Below the pieces are notes generated by a model. That model was not told the origin of the DNA. It was given only the letters and a program-made list of their open reading frames with translations, and searched no databases. The translations under genes and the position numbers were made by a program. Shown piece by piece: positions 55,034 to 62,870 of a stretch of DNA of 64,000 bases (positions within the stretch are counted from its first letter, which is position 1; each line of letters begins with the position of its first letter). This DNA is from an uncultured Sphingomonadaceae bacterium. Lineage in GTDB: Bacteria > Pseudomonadota > Alphaproteobacteria > Sphingomonadales > Sphingomonadaceae. Location of the stretch: contig CANNCV010000001.1 in assembly GCA_947503245.1 (NCBI GenBank), forward strand, positions 1,965,890 through 2,029,889, written 5' to 3'.

Positions 55034-55303
55034 TTATTCCCAATTCCAAGTCACCATTGCCACTGAAACTATAAGAAATAATAAAATGGGAATAACTGCC
55101 GGTGAACATAGATCGCAAAAAGGCCGTTTCCGTTCAACCAACACCCGTTTAATCTCCGATGATATAATGCCCACAACACAAGCAACTGCGATGGAGAGTC
55201 ATCGATTGCCTAAAAACACGTCCGTTGCAATTAACGCTAGCACAGTGAATATGACAGTTGTGTAGTCTTTACATTTAAAAGATTTCTGCTGATTACTGCC
55301 CAC
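55034..55303 (-). pseudogene. Immunity-like membrane protein with in-frame stop
   Basis: On the minus strand a GTG at 55303 opens a frame that encodes a hydrophobic protein (segments DYTTVIFTVLALIATDVFLG and [18 protein letters not shown]). It is interrupted by TGA at 55199-55201 (codon 35) and resumes in the same frame up to TAA at 55034. With that one codon changed it would be an 89-residue protein with two transmembrane helices. It overlaps the end of the preceding tip gene by 11 bases. I interpret it as an immunity gene killed by a nonsense mutation. Confidence 0.5.
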
Positions 55304-55613
55304 CACAGCTCTCCGAGTTGCGATATGCTTTATACCCATCATATGCGGCGACAAGTGCACTACCGACCAACGTCGCCTTAGTAATGCGCCTGGCTCCGAC
55401 CCTTGCCAGTCTCTTCAGTCCTTCGGTGCGACTGTTGTTAGGATACAAGCGTCGTCCATTCGAATTACCTCCTGAAAACCTCTCGTTGCGGTTGTCAAAG
55501 GCTGAAGCAGCGGTGCCTATAACACCGCCAACTAAGGTGCCTTCACCAACGCCCCATGCAACATCTTTAAAGCACTGCCATCCATCCATTTGATCGTTTG
55601 AATTTTCGGACAT
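55293..55613 (-). CDS. Small Rhs tip remnant with glycine-zipper helix
   Basis: A 106-residue frame starting MSENSNDQMDGWQCF. It contains a Gly-rich amphipathic stretch (WGVGEGTLVGGVIGTAASAF) like a glycine zipper and a basic Arg/Lys-rich tail. The frame is open about 30 codons further upstream and abuts a Rhs core fragment that is in another frame. I read it as a displaced, partly broken tip domain, possibly membrane-acting; the toxin activity is not known. Confidence 0.4.
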   Translation of the reverse strand: MSENSNDQMDGWQCFKDVAWGVGEGTLVGGVIGTAASAFDNRNERFSGGNSNGRRLYPNNSRTEGLKRLARVGARRITKATLVGSALVAAYDGYKAYRNSESCGGQ

Positions 55614-55945
55614 TTCACCTTCGCCTCTACTTTCTTCTCCATCTTGAGCTGCGGATGCAACTGAGGATGCAATAGGCCCTGTGGTTGTTCCGCTGTTTCT
55701 GCATAAGCATCATTGTTGATCGTGCGGCTCTTAATCTGACCTGCAGGATTATACCCAAAGCCAAAGGTTACGCCGTCACCAATGTTTTGTTTGTTCAGAT
55801 AATGGCGTACCTTGGTCATCCGGCCTACCGTATCATAAGTGTAATTGGTGCGATTGCCCGGGGTAAGATCCTTACCCTTGAGCATATAACCCATAGTCCC
55901 GCGCTCGGTATAGGTCTGATAGGTCAGCTGCGTGCCGCCTGCGCG
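55614..55945 (-). pseudogene. Rhs core (YD-repeat) fragment
   Basis: Minus-strand YD-repeat sequence: RGTMGYMLKGKDL (with VGRMTKVRHYLN and INNDAYAETA nearby) is shared with the fragment at 60058-60567. It ends in a different sequence after AETA, out of frame with the tip at 55293-55613. The upstream end joins an IS6 remnant. It is a relic of an inactivated Rhs gene. Confidence 0.6.
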
Positions 55946-56030
55946 TATCGAGCATACACCATCACCACGACCAAGCGGACAATCTCAGGCGATGAGTTGA
56001 AATAGCCGAACGGACCAGCGGGTTTCTTGG
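55946..56030 (-). pseudogene. IS6 remnant
   Basis: About 85 bases (around AATCTCAGGCGATGAGTTGA) match the IS6 transposase N-terminal region, in the second IS6 lineage form (GAAATAGCCGAACGG). No ORF remains. It stands at the border between a Rhs core fragment and the immunity gene at 56107. Confidence 0.6.
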
Positions 56031-56106
56031 GGTCAGGTTATCGTCCTAATTTATCATGAATATTTGCTTTGCGAGGACCATATGGAAATTTTGAATATAA
56101 TTATTA

Positions 56107-56490
56107 TTAAAATAATTCACCTCTATCCACCACATTTACTATGGATGCTGAATGCTTAGCGCAGGTAAAGAAAGTTATATATCCTTCATAGGGATCTTTA
56201 ATGCGCAAAATTTCTATTTTCACTCTTCTACCGCTATCATTTCTAGAGAAAAAGTCGCCTATATTGATTAGATGAATACAGTTATCGCTATAGCTGTCAA
56301 ATGCTACATTTGGATAAATTGAATAAGATTCTGGTTTAAATGAAATATAACCGTCAATAATATGTTTTTTACCAACATTAAGGTCTCTTACATCGAATAA
56401 AACCTCTTCGATGTAAATTTCATCGTCTATAGTTGCGCAACTTGTCAAAATAAATGCGAATATCGCCAAGGATAATAAATTTTTCATCAA
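56107..56490 (-). CDS. Immunity lipoprotein of the 56504-57325 tip
   Basis: A 127-residue protein with a lipoprotein signal peptide (MMKNLLSLAIFAFILTSCA, lipobox LTSC). The mature part is a small beta-rich domain with several aromatic residues and two cysteines. It starts 13 bases after the stop of the preceding tip. AT-rich composition matches the other immunity genes. Confidence 0.7.
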   Translation of the reverse strand: MMKNLLSLAIFAFILTSCATIDDEIYIEEVLFDVRDLNVGKKHIIDGYISFKPESYSIYPNVAFDSYSDNCIHLINIGDFFSRNDSGRRVKIEILRIKDPYEGYITFFTCAKHSASIVNVVDRGELF

Positions 56491-56503
56491 AAAAACCTTT
56501 TAT

Positions 56504-57325
56504 TTACCTCTTCCTTAATAGTGTTTTTGCTTGATTGGTTCGGATTGTGGTTGCTCGCCTTTCGTTCCGTGATTGCCTACCTCGCAAAACTGTAAACCGT
56601 GGTTGCCCATTTGCAATTTCGAGAATTCCTGCCCTGCCATTATTTGTGATTCCCAAAGGTATCCCAGTCTGTAGCACAGTAGCGAAATCATTTGGGCCTG
56701 GATTTAACGCATCGACTCCGACGCGTTTAACGATCCTTCCCTCTTTTATTAATGTAGCATCCTTAATTGCGTTCTGATGGGGGTGGGCAAGCATATCAGC
56801 ACCTGCCACATCTTCGGGAGAGGCTTTGACTGATAGCACGTCAGCACTGTTAGACGAGGGGACTCCGACTTCTGCAATAGTCCCCCCTCCATCAATAGTG
56901 TTTACATCAACTCGCACCAGAGTTTCGCCTCTTTCACGCTCTATTTCAGCGGTATTTTCTAAGAAAAGAGCCTTCGCTTCAGGACTTGCCACGATATTAA
57001 TGTTTTGATCTTCATTTGTACCCTCTTTGGCATCGGTTTGCATCCCAGTAGGGTCAATCAGATTAACCGGATCATTTCCGACATAAGCATAGAGGTTGAC
57101 CTGATCTTCATAGCCTATGGGGTCTGTTTGTAGGAACCGGCCTAGCGTGGGGGAGTAGACCCGTGCTTTGTAATGGTAGAGGCCAAGCTCAGGTATCGCG
57201 ATCTGGCCTGTATATTGGAACCTGCCGATGTTTGTTTCATTCGCGATGCCATAGGCATCATAAGCGTTGATATTGACCAGCTCACCGCTCTCATCACCCT
57301 TCATGATCGTGGTGATGATTTTCAT
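56504..57325 (-). CDS. Rhs C-terminal core with JAB-like metal-binding tip
   Basis: A 273-residue displaced module. Residues 1-95 are the same Rhs core as in the other modules, ending LIDPTG. The tip has a His-x-His pair in MLAHPHQNA and a following acidic Asn-Asp ([17 protein letters not shown]), which fits the metal-binding pattern of JAB/DUF4329-like peptidase tips found in Rhs toxins, though the second motif is degenerate. The predicted target is unknown. Its immunity lipoprotein follows after 13 bases. Confidence 0.6.
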   Translation of the reverse strand: MKIITTIMKGDESGELVNINAYDAYGIANETNIGRFQYTGQIAIPELGLYHYKARVYSPTLGRFLQTDPIGYEDQVNLYAYVGNDPVNLIDPTGMQTDAKEGTNEDQNINIVASPEAKALFLENTAEIERERGETLVRVDVNTIDGGGTIAEVGVPSSNSADVLSVKASPEDVAGADMLAHPHQNAIKDATLIKEGRIVKRVGVDALNPGPNDFATVLQTGIPLGITNNGRAGILEIANGQPRFTVLRGRQSRNERRATTIRTNQAKTLLRKR

Positions 57326-57429
57326 CAGACGCCGCCGGGCAAGCCCAGGGCTGAGCCTTGCCAGTTCGCGAACAGCTGCAGGCGGGTCGCGTCATTTACC
57401 CCTGCGCCTTCATACCGCAAGCATGGATG

Positions 57430-57448
57430 TGTGATCCGGGGGATCACA
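57430..57448. repeat. Palindrome TGTGATCC-GGG-GGATCACA
   Basis: A 19-base perfect palindrome with a GGG centre, located in the sequence GCATGGATG...CAC that replaces part of the Rhs core. A near-identical copy, in the same context, is at 62088-62104. It may mark a recombination joint or be a protein site. Confidence 0.5.
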
Positions 57449-57514
57449 TCAAGCGGCCAGCGCAGCCTTGAGCATAAGCGAAAGGGCGGGCACATCTGTG
57501 CTAACACCGTGCAT

Positions 57515-57530
57515 CCCCGCCTTCGCGGGG
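57515..57530. repeat. REP-like hairpin (CCCCGC/GCGGGG)
   Basis: CCCCGC and GCGGGG enclose a CTTC loop, the short GC-rich extragenic hairpin that is widespread in proteobacterial genomes. It stands within the rearranged Rhs fragment. Only one copy was noticed in the window. Confidence 0.5.
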
Positions 57531-57566
57531 ACTGGCTGCGCGCTGGTTGAGGTTATCTGGTTTTAA

Positions 57567-57839
57567 CTATTCCGTTTCAGAAACGTGATCAAGATGATTG
57601 CCACATTTTGGACATTGGCCTTTTTTCAGCATATTTTTAATATCAGCGCGTGAAAAATAAGAGTCCTTAATCCTATTCCCACAATTCGCACATTTATGGA
57701 ATAAAGCTACCCAAACTATGGGTAAGCCAGGCATAAACAAAATAAACAATAATGTACCATCTATACCCAATAGAAAAAGAATTGGTAACATCACTGCATA
57801 TGATGCAGAAATTCTGTACGCGAATAATAATTTTTTCAT
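57567..57839 (-). CDS. Putative membrane immunity protein with zinc-ribbon
   Basis: A 90-residue protein: two hydrophobic helices in the first half (about residues 8-25 and 28-48), then a pair of CxxC motifs, CANC and CPKC (about residues 49-79), forming a zinc ribbon. The start codon abuts the stop of the preceding tip fragment. The pairing with that fragment suggests immunity; the fold is not typical of other immunity genes here. Confidence 0.6.
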   Translation of the reverse strand: MKKLLFAYRISASYAVMLPILFLLGIDGTLLFILFMPGLPIVWVALFHKCANCGNRIKDSYFSRADIKNMLKKGQCPKCGNHLDHVSETE

Positions 57840-58310
57840 TTATATATAGTTATTCCTTATTCCAGGTATCCTAAATAGACCCGTTGAAACATCAACATTT
57901 TGTGTAAGCGATGCTTGAATCTCTGCCCCTCCACGTAATGCAGAAAAGCCGAAATCACCATCGCCATTGCGTGAAATACTCCCTCCCAAAACTGCTGATA
58001 GGCTTATATTTGTACTAGTATCTACGTTGCTGCCCGTAAGCGGATTAAACAAGACGGAACCTGAAAAACCACCACCAATGCCTACGCCTGCACCAGAACT
58101 GGCAAGAAAGCTAACTTGCCCTGTGTTTAAATCGAGGGTTAGGCCTGATGACCCAGTAACTCCCACACCATTAAATATACCAATATTGCCTGCTATACCA
58201 ATAGAATTAATCTTACATGGCGCTGGTTCCGAAGGCCCTGACGGACCGAAAAAATTATCCCAAATATATTCAACATTAGTAGGAAATGACGGATCATGAG
58301 CTGTGGTCAC
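57840..58310 (-). CDS. Glycine-rich Rhs tip fragment
   Basis: A 156-residue frame, rich in Gly, Ser, Asn and Val (for example GVGVTGSSGLTLDLNTGQV), that looks like a beta-structured C-terminal toxin tip. The frame stays open upstream of the GTG at 58310 to about 58360, where it runs into the neighbouring immunity gene, so its front has been lost. It has no Rhs core. Toxin function is inferred from position only. Confidence 0.45.
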   Translation of the reverse strand: MTTAHDPSFPTNVEYIWDNFFGPSGPSEPAPCKINSIGIAGNIGIFNGVGVTGSSGLTLDLNTGQVSFLASSGAGVGIGGGFSGSVLFNPLTGSNVDTSTNISLSAVLGGSISRNGDGDFGFSALRGGAEIQASLTQNVDVSTGLFRIPGIRNNYI

Positions 58311-58339
58311 TCCAATTAATCCAGCACTGGTTCCGTAGC

Positions 58340-58690
58340 TTATTCGGCTATTTGAGGCTTAATCCATTCAGTCTCACAATCAGAATACAATCTCAGATGC
58401 CAGACTATGTCTCCTCTTGAGTCTACTATATCAGCATTTATACTACCATATAGAAGTTTATCACTTTCACTTTTATAATTTTGATAATCATCTCTGACAT
58501 TAATAACATTATATGGCGGATTAAATTTTACTATGTAGGTATCACTAGTATTTTGCTTCACATTTTCATTAAAGATTTGATTTATATATTCGACTGTATC
58601 ATTGCTTCTTTTAAATCTACATCTATTGTCTACACAGGACATAGTAAATATAGTAAAAAAAACAAAAATTAGCTTTATCTTTAGGGACAC
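58340..58690 (-). CDS. Immunity lipoprotein of the 58681-59796 tip
   Basis: A 116-residue AT-rich protein. I chose the GTG at 58690 (ribosome site GGAG nine bases upstream) over the one at 58699. The signal peptide is [19 protein letters not shown] with a lipobox FTMSC. The remainder is charged and hydrophilic, with no recognised domain. It overlaps the end of the toxin gene by 10 bases. Confidence 0.65.
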   Translation of the reverse strand: MSLKIKLIFVFFTIFTMSCVDNRCRFKRSNDTVEYINQIFNENVKQNTSDTYIVKFNPPYNVINVRDDYQNYKSESDKLLYGSINADIVDSRGDIVWHLRLYSDCETEWIKPQIAE

Positions 58691-59796
58691 GCAATGCACT
58701 CCGGTAGTTTAGGTGGGGCTTCGGGGCCAACGACATCTATCGCTTGGCTTCCCACAAAGTGTATATCATAGTCTTGTCCGCCTCCCAAACTCTGGAGGCC
58801 ACGTCCTAATGCAGTTAATCCCTCTCCTACAGGGTTACGATCACTGGCTGGGTAGTCTTGGCGGTCTGTTTCACCTCTTACAATTCCCTGTAGCTGCCAG
58901 CCTTGACTATTCGCAATTACAGATGCCTGAATATTAACTGAGAACCGCCCTATACCCCCTTGCTGTCCTATCGGCGTAACGCCCAAAGTACCTCCCCCAG
59001 CTTTAAGCCCAGTTATATTTACGAACTGAATCTCCCCTGTTGACGAGGCTGCTGAGATAGCAAGCCCTAAGCTACTTTTAGGATCGGCGGCTAATTTCTG
59101 TATACTACCACCTAAATCCGCAAGGCTGACCTGTGAGAAATCGGCATACCTATCACTGCCGTTTCCTGTCATCGCATGATCGTTAATTGCGACAGGGTCC
59201 TGCGGATCAATAGAGGGAGACCGAGTGCTAGATTTCTTGTCAGTGACCATGCAGCCTCGCACTCTTCTCGTTGCACCGCACATCCCAGTCGGATCAATCA
59301 GATTAATCGGATCATTTCCGACATATGCATAGAGGTTGGCCTGGTCTTCATAGCCTATGGGGTCGGTTTGCAGGAACCTGCCTAGCGTGGGGGAGTAGAC
59401 CCGTGCCTTGTAATGATAGAGGCCAAGCTCGGGTATCGCGATCTGCGGTGTACTGGAACCTGCCGATGTTTGTTTCATTGGCGATACCGTAAGCATCATA
59501 GGCGTTGATATTGACCAGCTCGCCACTCTCATACCCTTCATGATCGTGGTGATGCTGCCTTGCCAGTCCGCGAACAGTTGCAGGCGGGTCGCGTCATTGA
59601 CCCCTGCGCCTTCATACCAGATTGCCGGCACATCTGTACCAACACCATGCACATAGCGGTGGTTCAGATTGCCGATATCATCATATTCCGCAACCAGTGC
59701 ATCGCCATCGTAAAGGAACCTCGTCACCAGGCCGCCGCCTGCTGTGCCGTCTACCTCCCATAGCCTTCCCAGCGGATTACTGATCTGCATCAGCAC
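58681..59796 (-). CDS. Rhs core with unrecognised tip, restored by two compensating frameshifts
   Basis: A 371-residue frame. It has the YD-repeat/core segments ([20 protein letters not shown], then [20 protein letters not shown], ending LIDPTG) and a 200-residue tip ending CIACP. Compared with the other copies it lacks one base in the KGDESGEL segment (near 59530) and two bases in the [10 protein letters not shown] segment (near 59450); the frame between them is scrambled ([11 protein letters not shown]) but returns to the Rhs frame. The tip has no recognisable motif. The scrambled part removes a conserved core strand, so delivery is doubtful. The immunity gene overlaps its end. Confidence 0.55.
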   Translation of the reverse strand: MLMQISNPLGRLWEVDGTAGGGLVTRFLYDGDALVAEYDDIGNLNHRYVHGVGTDVPAIWYEGAGVNDATRLQLFADWQGSITTIMKGMRVASWSISTPMMLTVSPMKQTSAGSSTPQIAIPELGLYHYKARVYSPTLGRFLQTDPIGYEDQANLYAYVGNDPINLIDPTGMCGATRRVRGCMVTDKKSSTRSPSIDPQDPVAINDHAMTGNGSDRYADFSQVSLADLGGSIQKLAADPKSSLGLAISAASSTGEIQFVNITGLKAGGGTLGVTPIGQQGGIGRFSVNIQASVIANSQGWQLQGIVRGETDRQDYPASDRNPVGEGLTALGRGLQSLGGGQDYDIHFVGSQAIDVVGPEAPPKLPECIACP

Positions 59797-60567
59797 AGGC
59801 TGAGGTTAAGGTCGCTTGCTTGGCACCCATGGCCTGTACCAAGCGGTTTTCTACATCATAGATAAAGGTCACGCTCTCATCAGAGGTGAGGTCGGCATCT
59901 GTCCTCAAACAGCGCAGTGATAGGACATAAAGACGCCATCATAGGTAAAGGCAGCGCTGGGCGTGCCGCCGCTGCTGGTACCAGTATATTGGTTTAGGCC
60001 ATTGACCGTATAATCACGCGCCACATCATAGCGCAGGCGGCGATAGACGCGGGGCGTCTATCCTAAGCCGAGCGCTGTTTCTGCATAAGCATCATTGTTG
60101 ATCGTGCGGCTCTTAATCTGACCTGCTGGGTTATAATAAAAGCTGAAGGTCGCGCCGTCACCAATGCTCTGCTGGTTCAGATAATGGCGTACCTTGGTCA
60201 TCCGGCCTACCGTATCATAGGTGTAGATCGTGCGATTGCCCGGGTTAAGATCCTTACCCTTGAGCATATAACCCATAGTCCCGCGCTCGGTATAGGTCTG
60301 ATAGGTCAGCTGCGTGCCATTTGTGCCGGGTGCCCCTTCACCTATGCGGATATTGCGATTAAGCCCGTCATAGTCATAAGAGAAGACATTGCCGTCATCA
60401 TGGGTCAGCTGTGTGCGGTTGCTATTTTTATCATAGGCATAGCTAAGCGTCTTATTCCAACCGCCCATCGTGTTGGTAGAGCTGATAAGCCGGCCAAAGC
60501 CGTCATAGGCGGCGAGAACAGCATCTGGCCCATTTGCGCTATCAAAAGTCGCCGATAACTGGAGCAT
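59797..60567 (-). pseudogene. Rhs YD-repeat fragment
   Basis: The 5' part of the same broken Rhs relic. 60058-60567 is a clean YD-repeat frame (LSYAYDKNSNRTQLTHDDGN, then NPAGQIKSRTINNDAYAETA), but between 59797 and 60057 the frame changes several times (DYTVNGLNQYTGTSSGG is one readable piece) and the join to the downstream frame is out of phase. No start or stop codon is conserved, so it is not expressed as a functional protein. Confidence 0.65.
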
Positions 60568-60690
60568 TTTACAAACTCAGCGGAAACCGGACTTACATCA
60601 TTACGATCATGCGGATTATCTCAAGCGATGAATTGAGATACCGAAACGGGCTGGCTGGTTTCTTAGGTATGGGCATAAGTTTGTCTCAGC
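60568..60690 (-). pseudogene. IS6 remnant, second lineage
   Basis: About 120 bases contain IS6 N-terminal sequence (CAAGCGATGAATTGAGATAC then CGGGCTGGCTGGTTTCTTAG), closest to the remnants at 36069 and 55946. It separates the Rhs relic from the next immunity gene. No ORF. Confidence 0.6.
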
Positions 60691-60773
60691 CAACTAACAG
60701 AGTTTCCTGTCCAATGCATTTAGTCTCACGAAGCCGACGACACAATGGCTTTTAATTTCAGTCACCTTACATA

Positions 60774-61223
60774 CTATTTAGCAGAGTCTACCAAAGTGAA
60801 ATTTGCCTCCACAACGTCTACGAACTTTTTAAAAGGCACACATGCCGGCACATTAGTCGTGCTTCCATCTCGCGACACGTAACCGCACCCCTTATAAAGC
60901 TTTACTAGGCCGCAGAATTTGACCAATCGATAATCGTCCACGTGCTCAAGATACCCTAAACTTATATTATTCGGTACCAATGCAACCTTCCTCTCATAAG
61001 GATTATATCTAGCTTCGTTCTCTGTAGGATAAACAGCCAGACCTTCATGAACCCTTATATATCCTGAAGAGCAAATATAATTTTCGTCATAATTAAGTGG
61101 GTTTTCGAGCAACGACTCAATATCAATTTGTGTATAATTACGATCTTTTAAATATGTTCTGCAAACATTGGTAAATAAGACAATACTTGACAATATTACA
61201 AGCATAAAAATTTTGTTTAGCAT
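60774..61223 (-). CDS. Immunity protein of the 61217-62104 tip
   Basis: A 149-residue protein. I chose the ATG at 61223 with AAGGAA upstream over a TTG six codons earlier. Its hydrophobic N-terminus ([20 protein letters not shown]) is a signal peptide or anchor, ending in Cys. Several cysteines follow. The start overlaps the toxin stop by 7 bases. Immunity function by position. Confidence 0.65.
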   Translation of the reverse strand: MLNKIFMLVILSSIVLFTNVCRTYLKDRNYTQIDIESLLENPLNYDENYICSSGYIRVHEGLAVYPTENEARYNPYERKVALVPNNISLGYLEHVDDYRLVKFCGLVKLYKGCGYVSRDGSTTNVPACVPFKKFVDVVEANFTLVDSAK

Positions 61224-62104
61224 TGTGTATTTCCTTCGCAAACGATTATTTCTTGCCTGCCTAGATGAGGAAGACCATTTGGATTCGAACTAGGTAAAAC
61301 TTGCAATAAATCCTGCCCATCTCTGCGATAGAGTTGCGAGTTTACATCTGACCCAACTGTAATGACTGGCTTTCCTATTTGATTCATCGCGGCTTGGTCT
61401 TGCTCACTCGGTCCATTCTGTCCCCTTCTAATTCTACTCACACTTGTCCCTCTTCCGCCTCTTGCTATGTTAATATGTGTATGGCTAATAGCACCAACAG
61501 TTTCATTTTCACCCCTTGAACCTATATCATGCTCGAACTCATCAGGTTTACCGACGCCCGCTTCATTACCCGAAACTATGTGTGTTTCGCCTGTTTCAGT
61601 ATTTATATACTGATTCGCTCCTCCTTCATTTCCATTTCTAGCGGATGCCCTAGCAACCTCTGCCAAAGCGAGGGCTTCATCTTCCGGTAAAGGTTCGATA
61701 TCGGGACAAGGGTCATCTTTTTTACAGGATTGCATCCCACTCGGATCAATAAAATTAACGGGATCATTTCCGACATAAGCATAGAGGTTGACCTGATCTT
61801 CATAGCCAATGGGATCGGTTTGCAGGAACCGGCCTAGCGTGGGGGAGTAGACCCGTGCCTTGTAATGATAGAGGCCAAGCTCTGGGATGGCGATTTGGCC
61901 GGTGTATTGGAACCGGCCGATATTGGTTTCATTAGCGATACCATAGGCATCATAAGCGTTGATATTGACCAGCTCGCCGCTCTCATCACCCTTCATAATC
62001 GTGGTGATGCTGCCTTGCCAGTTAGCGAACAGCTGCAGGCGGGTCGCGTCATTGACCCCTGCGCCTTCATACCGCGAGCATGGATGCGTGATCCGGGGGA
62101 TCAC
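61217..62104 (-). CDS. Rhs C-terminal core with DUF4329/JAB-like tip
   Basis: A 295-residue displaced module. The core extends from about residue 35 ([17 protein letters not shown]) to LIDPSG or FIDPSG, then the tip. The tip carries a His-x-His pair in [12 protein letters not shown], then [21 protein letters not shown]: an HxH ... SxxD arrangement typical of JAB-like metallopeptidases (DUF4329-type Rhs tips). The first about 16 residues come from the non-Rhs sequence at the rearranged junction, so the start codon is not original. Confidence 0.65.
   Translation of the reverse strand: MIPRITHPCSRYEGAGVNDATRLQLFANWQGSITTIMKGDESGELVNINAYDAYGIANETNIGRFQYTGQIAIPELGLYHYKARVYSPTLGRFLQTDPIGYEDQVNLYAYVGNDPVNFIDPSGMQSCKKDDPCPDIEPLPEDEALALAEVARASARNGNEGGANQYINTETGETHIVSGNEAGVGKPDEFEHDIGSRGENETVGAISHTHINIARGGRGTSVSRIRRGQNGPSEQDQAAMNQIGKPVITVGSDVNSQLYRRDGQDLLQVLPSSNPNGLPHLGRQEIIVCEGNTQC
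62088..62104. repeat. Second copy of the GTGATCC-GGG-GGATCAC palindrome
   Basis: GTGATCCGGGGGATCAC, within the same GCATGGATG context as at 57430-57448 and at the same side of a Rhs core break. Shared breakpoint sequence suggests the two modules were cut at the same site. Confidence 0.5.
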
Positions 62105-62236
62105 ATTAAGCAGATAATCTCAGGCGATGAGTTGAAGCGTTTGAAAGGGCTGGGTCGTTTGCAATATCTGGGCATCAAACGATCCTATCCCAGCCACCTC
62201 AATCCGCAATAGGTATAGTTAGTCTGACAGCACCCT
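62105..62236 (-). pseudogene. Truncated IS6 end with terminal repeat
   Basis: The sequence TAATCTCAGGCGATGAGTTG is the IS6 transposase N-terminal region of the first lineage, continuing to the IS6 right terminal repeat GTTAGTCTGACAGCACC at 62218-62234. About 60 bases of the element between them were replaced. The rest of the IS is lost. A second degenerate repeat (TTGGCAGTACCC) follows at about 62245. Confidence 0.7.
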
Positions 62237-62378
62237 CGTTAGCTTGGCAGTACCCGTTCAACCCATTACACTAGGTATGGCCTTTACGGTCATGCGGTTA
62301 AGGTTGTCTATGATGATGCTCGCACATTTGATTCGTCCTTTGGCGCATGATATCGGATGTAAGCAGCAAGAAATTATA

Positions 62379-62870
62379 CTAATTTCCAGGCTTTAATGTT
62401 TCGACGTTACTTTCTGTAATTAACCTACCATTAAAGTATAAATTCACTCGACCATTTTCACATATAGCTATTGTACCTTCATCCGTATCTTCAAATGGTT
62501 CATAAAGTCCAAACACTATATCATTACATTTTGTAGTATTATTTATGTATAAATATGATCTATTTATATCAAATAAGTTTTCAAATTTTTTAAAATTTTT
62601 TACAAATATATATTTTTCATTGAAATATATATGTAAATCTTGCTCTTCATCATTTATATATTTAACATATAATTTAACGTTATCTCCCCCATTGCGTATC
62701 GTATTAAACGATTTAATGGAATAATTTATTGATGCAGAAACAGTGTTATTTTCAATAATTTTTATTTCATTATCGTTTTCTATAATTGTTCCAATTTGCG
62801 CATACGATGGAACTATTATAATATTAATTGAAATTATTGTCATGGATAATTTATGCAAGATAATATTCAT
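62379..62870 (-). CDS. Immunity protein of the right-hand Rhs tip
   Basis: A 163-residue, very AT-rich protein (Asn and Ile rich) with a hydrophobic signal-like N-terminus (LSMTIISINIIIVPSYAQ). Its start overlaps the toxin stop by one base (TAATG). It is the immunity gene of the tip encoded upstream. No family recognised. Confidence 0.65.
   Translation of the reverse strand: MNIILHKLSMTIISINIIIVPSYAQIGTIIENDNEIKIIENNTVSASINYSIKSFNTIRNGGDNVKLYVKYINDEEQDLHIYFNEKYIFVKNFKKFENLFDINRSYLYINNTTKCNDIVFGLYEPFEDTDEGTIAICENGRVNLYFNGRLITESNVETLKPGN

Larger units (their letters stand above)
57326..57556 (-). pseudogene. Rhs core fragment with foreign insert
   Basis: The minus strand carries Rhs core (the [15 protein letters not shown] segment) but its frame hits a stop after LGLPGGV. 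About 38 bases replace the normal joining sequence between GGTGATG and CCTTGCCAG. A 19-base palindrome and a REP-like hairpin also lie in this fragment, showing that it has been rearranged. Confidence 0.55.

Noticed and set aside
57430..62104. CRISPR array
   Set aside because: Only two isolated palindromes separated by 4.6 kb; no regular spacers and no cas genes.
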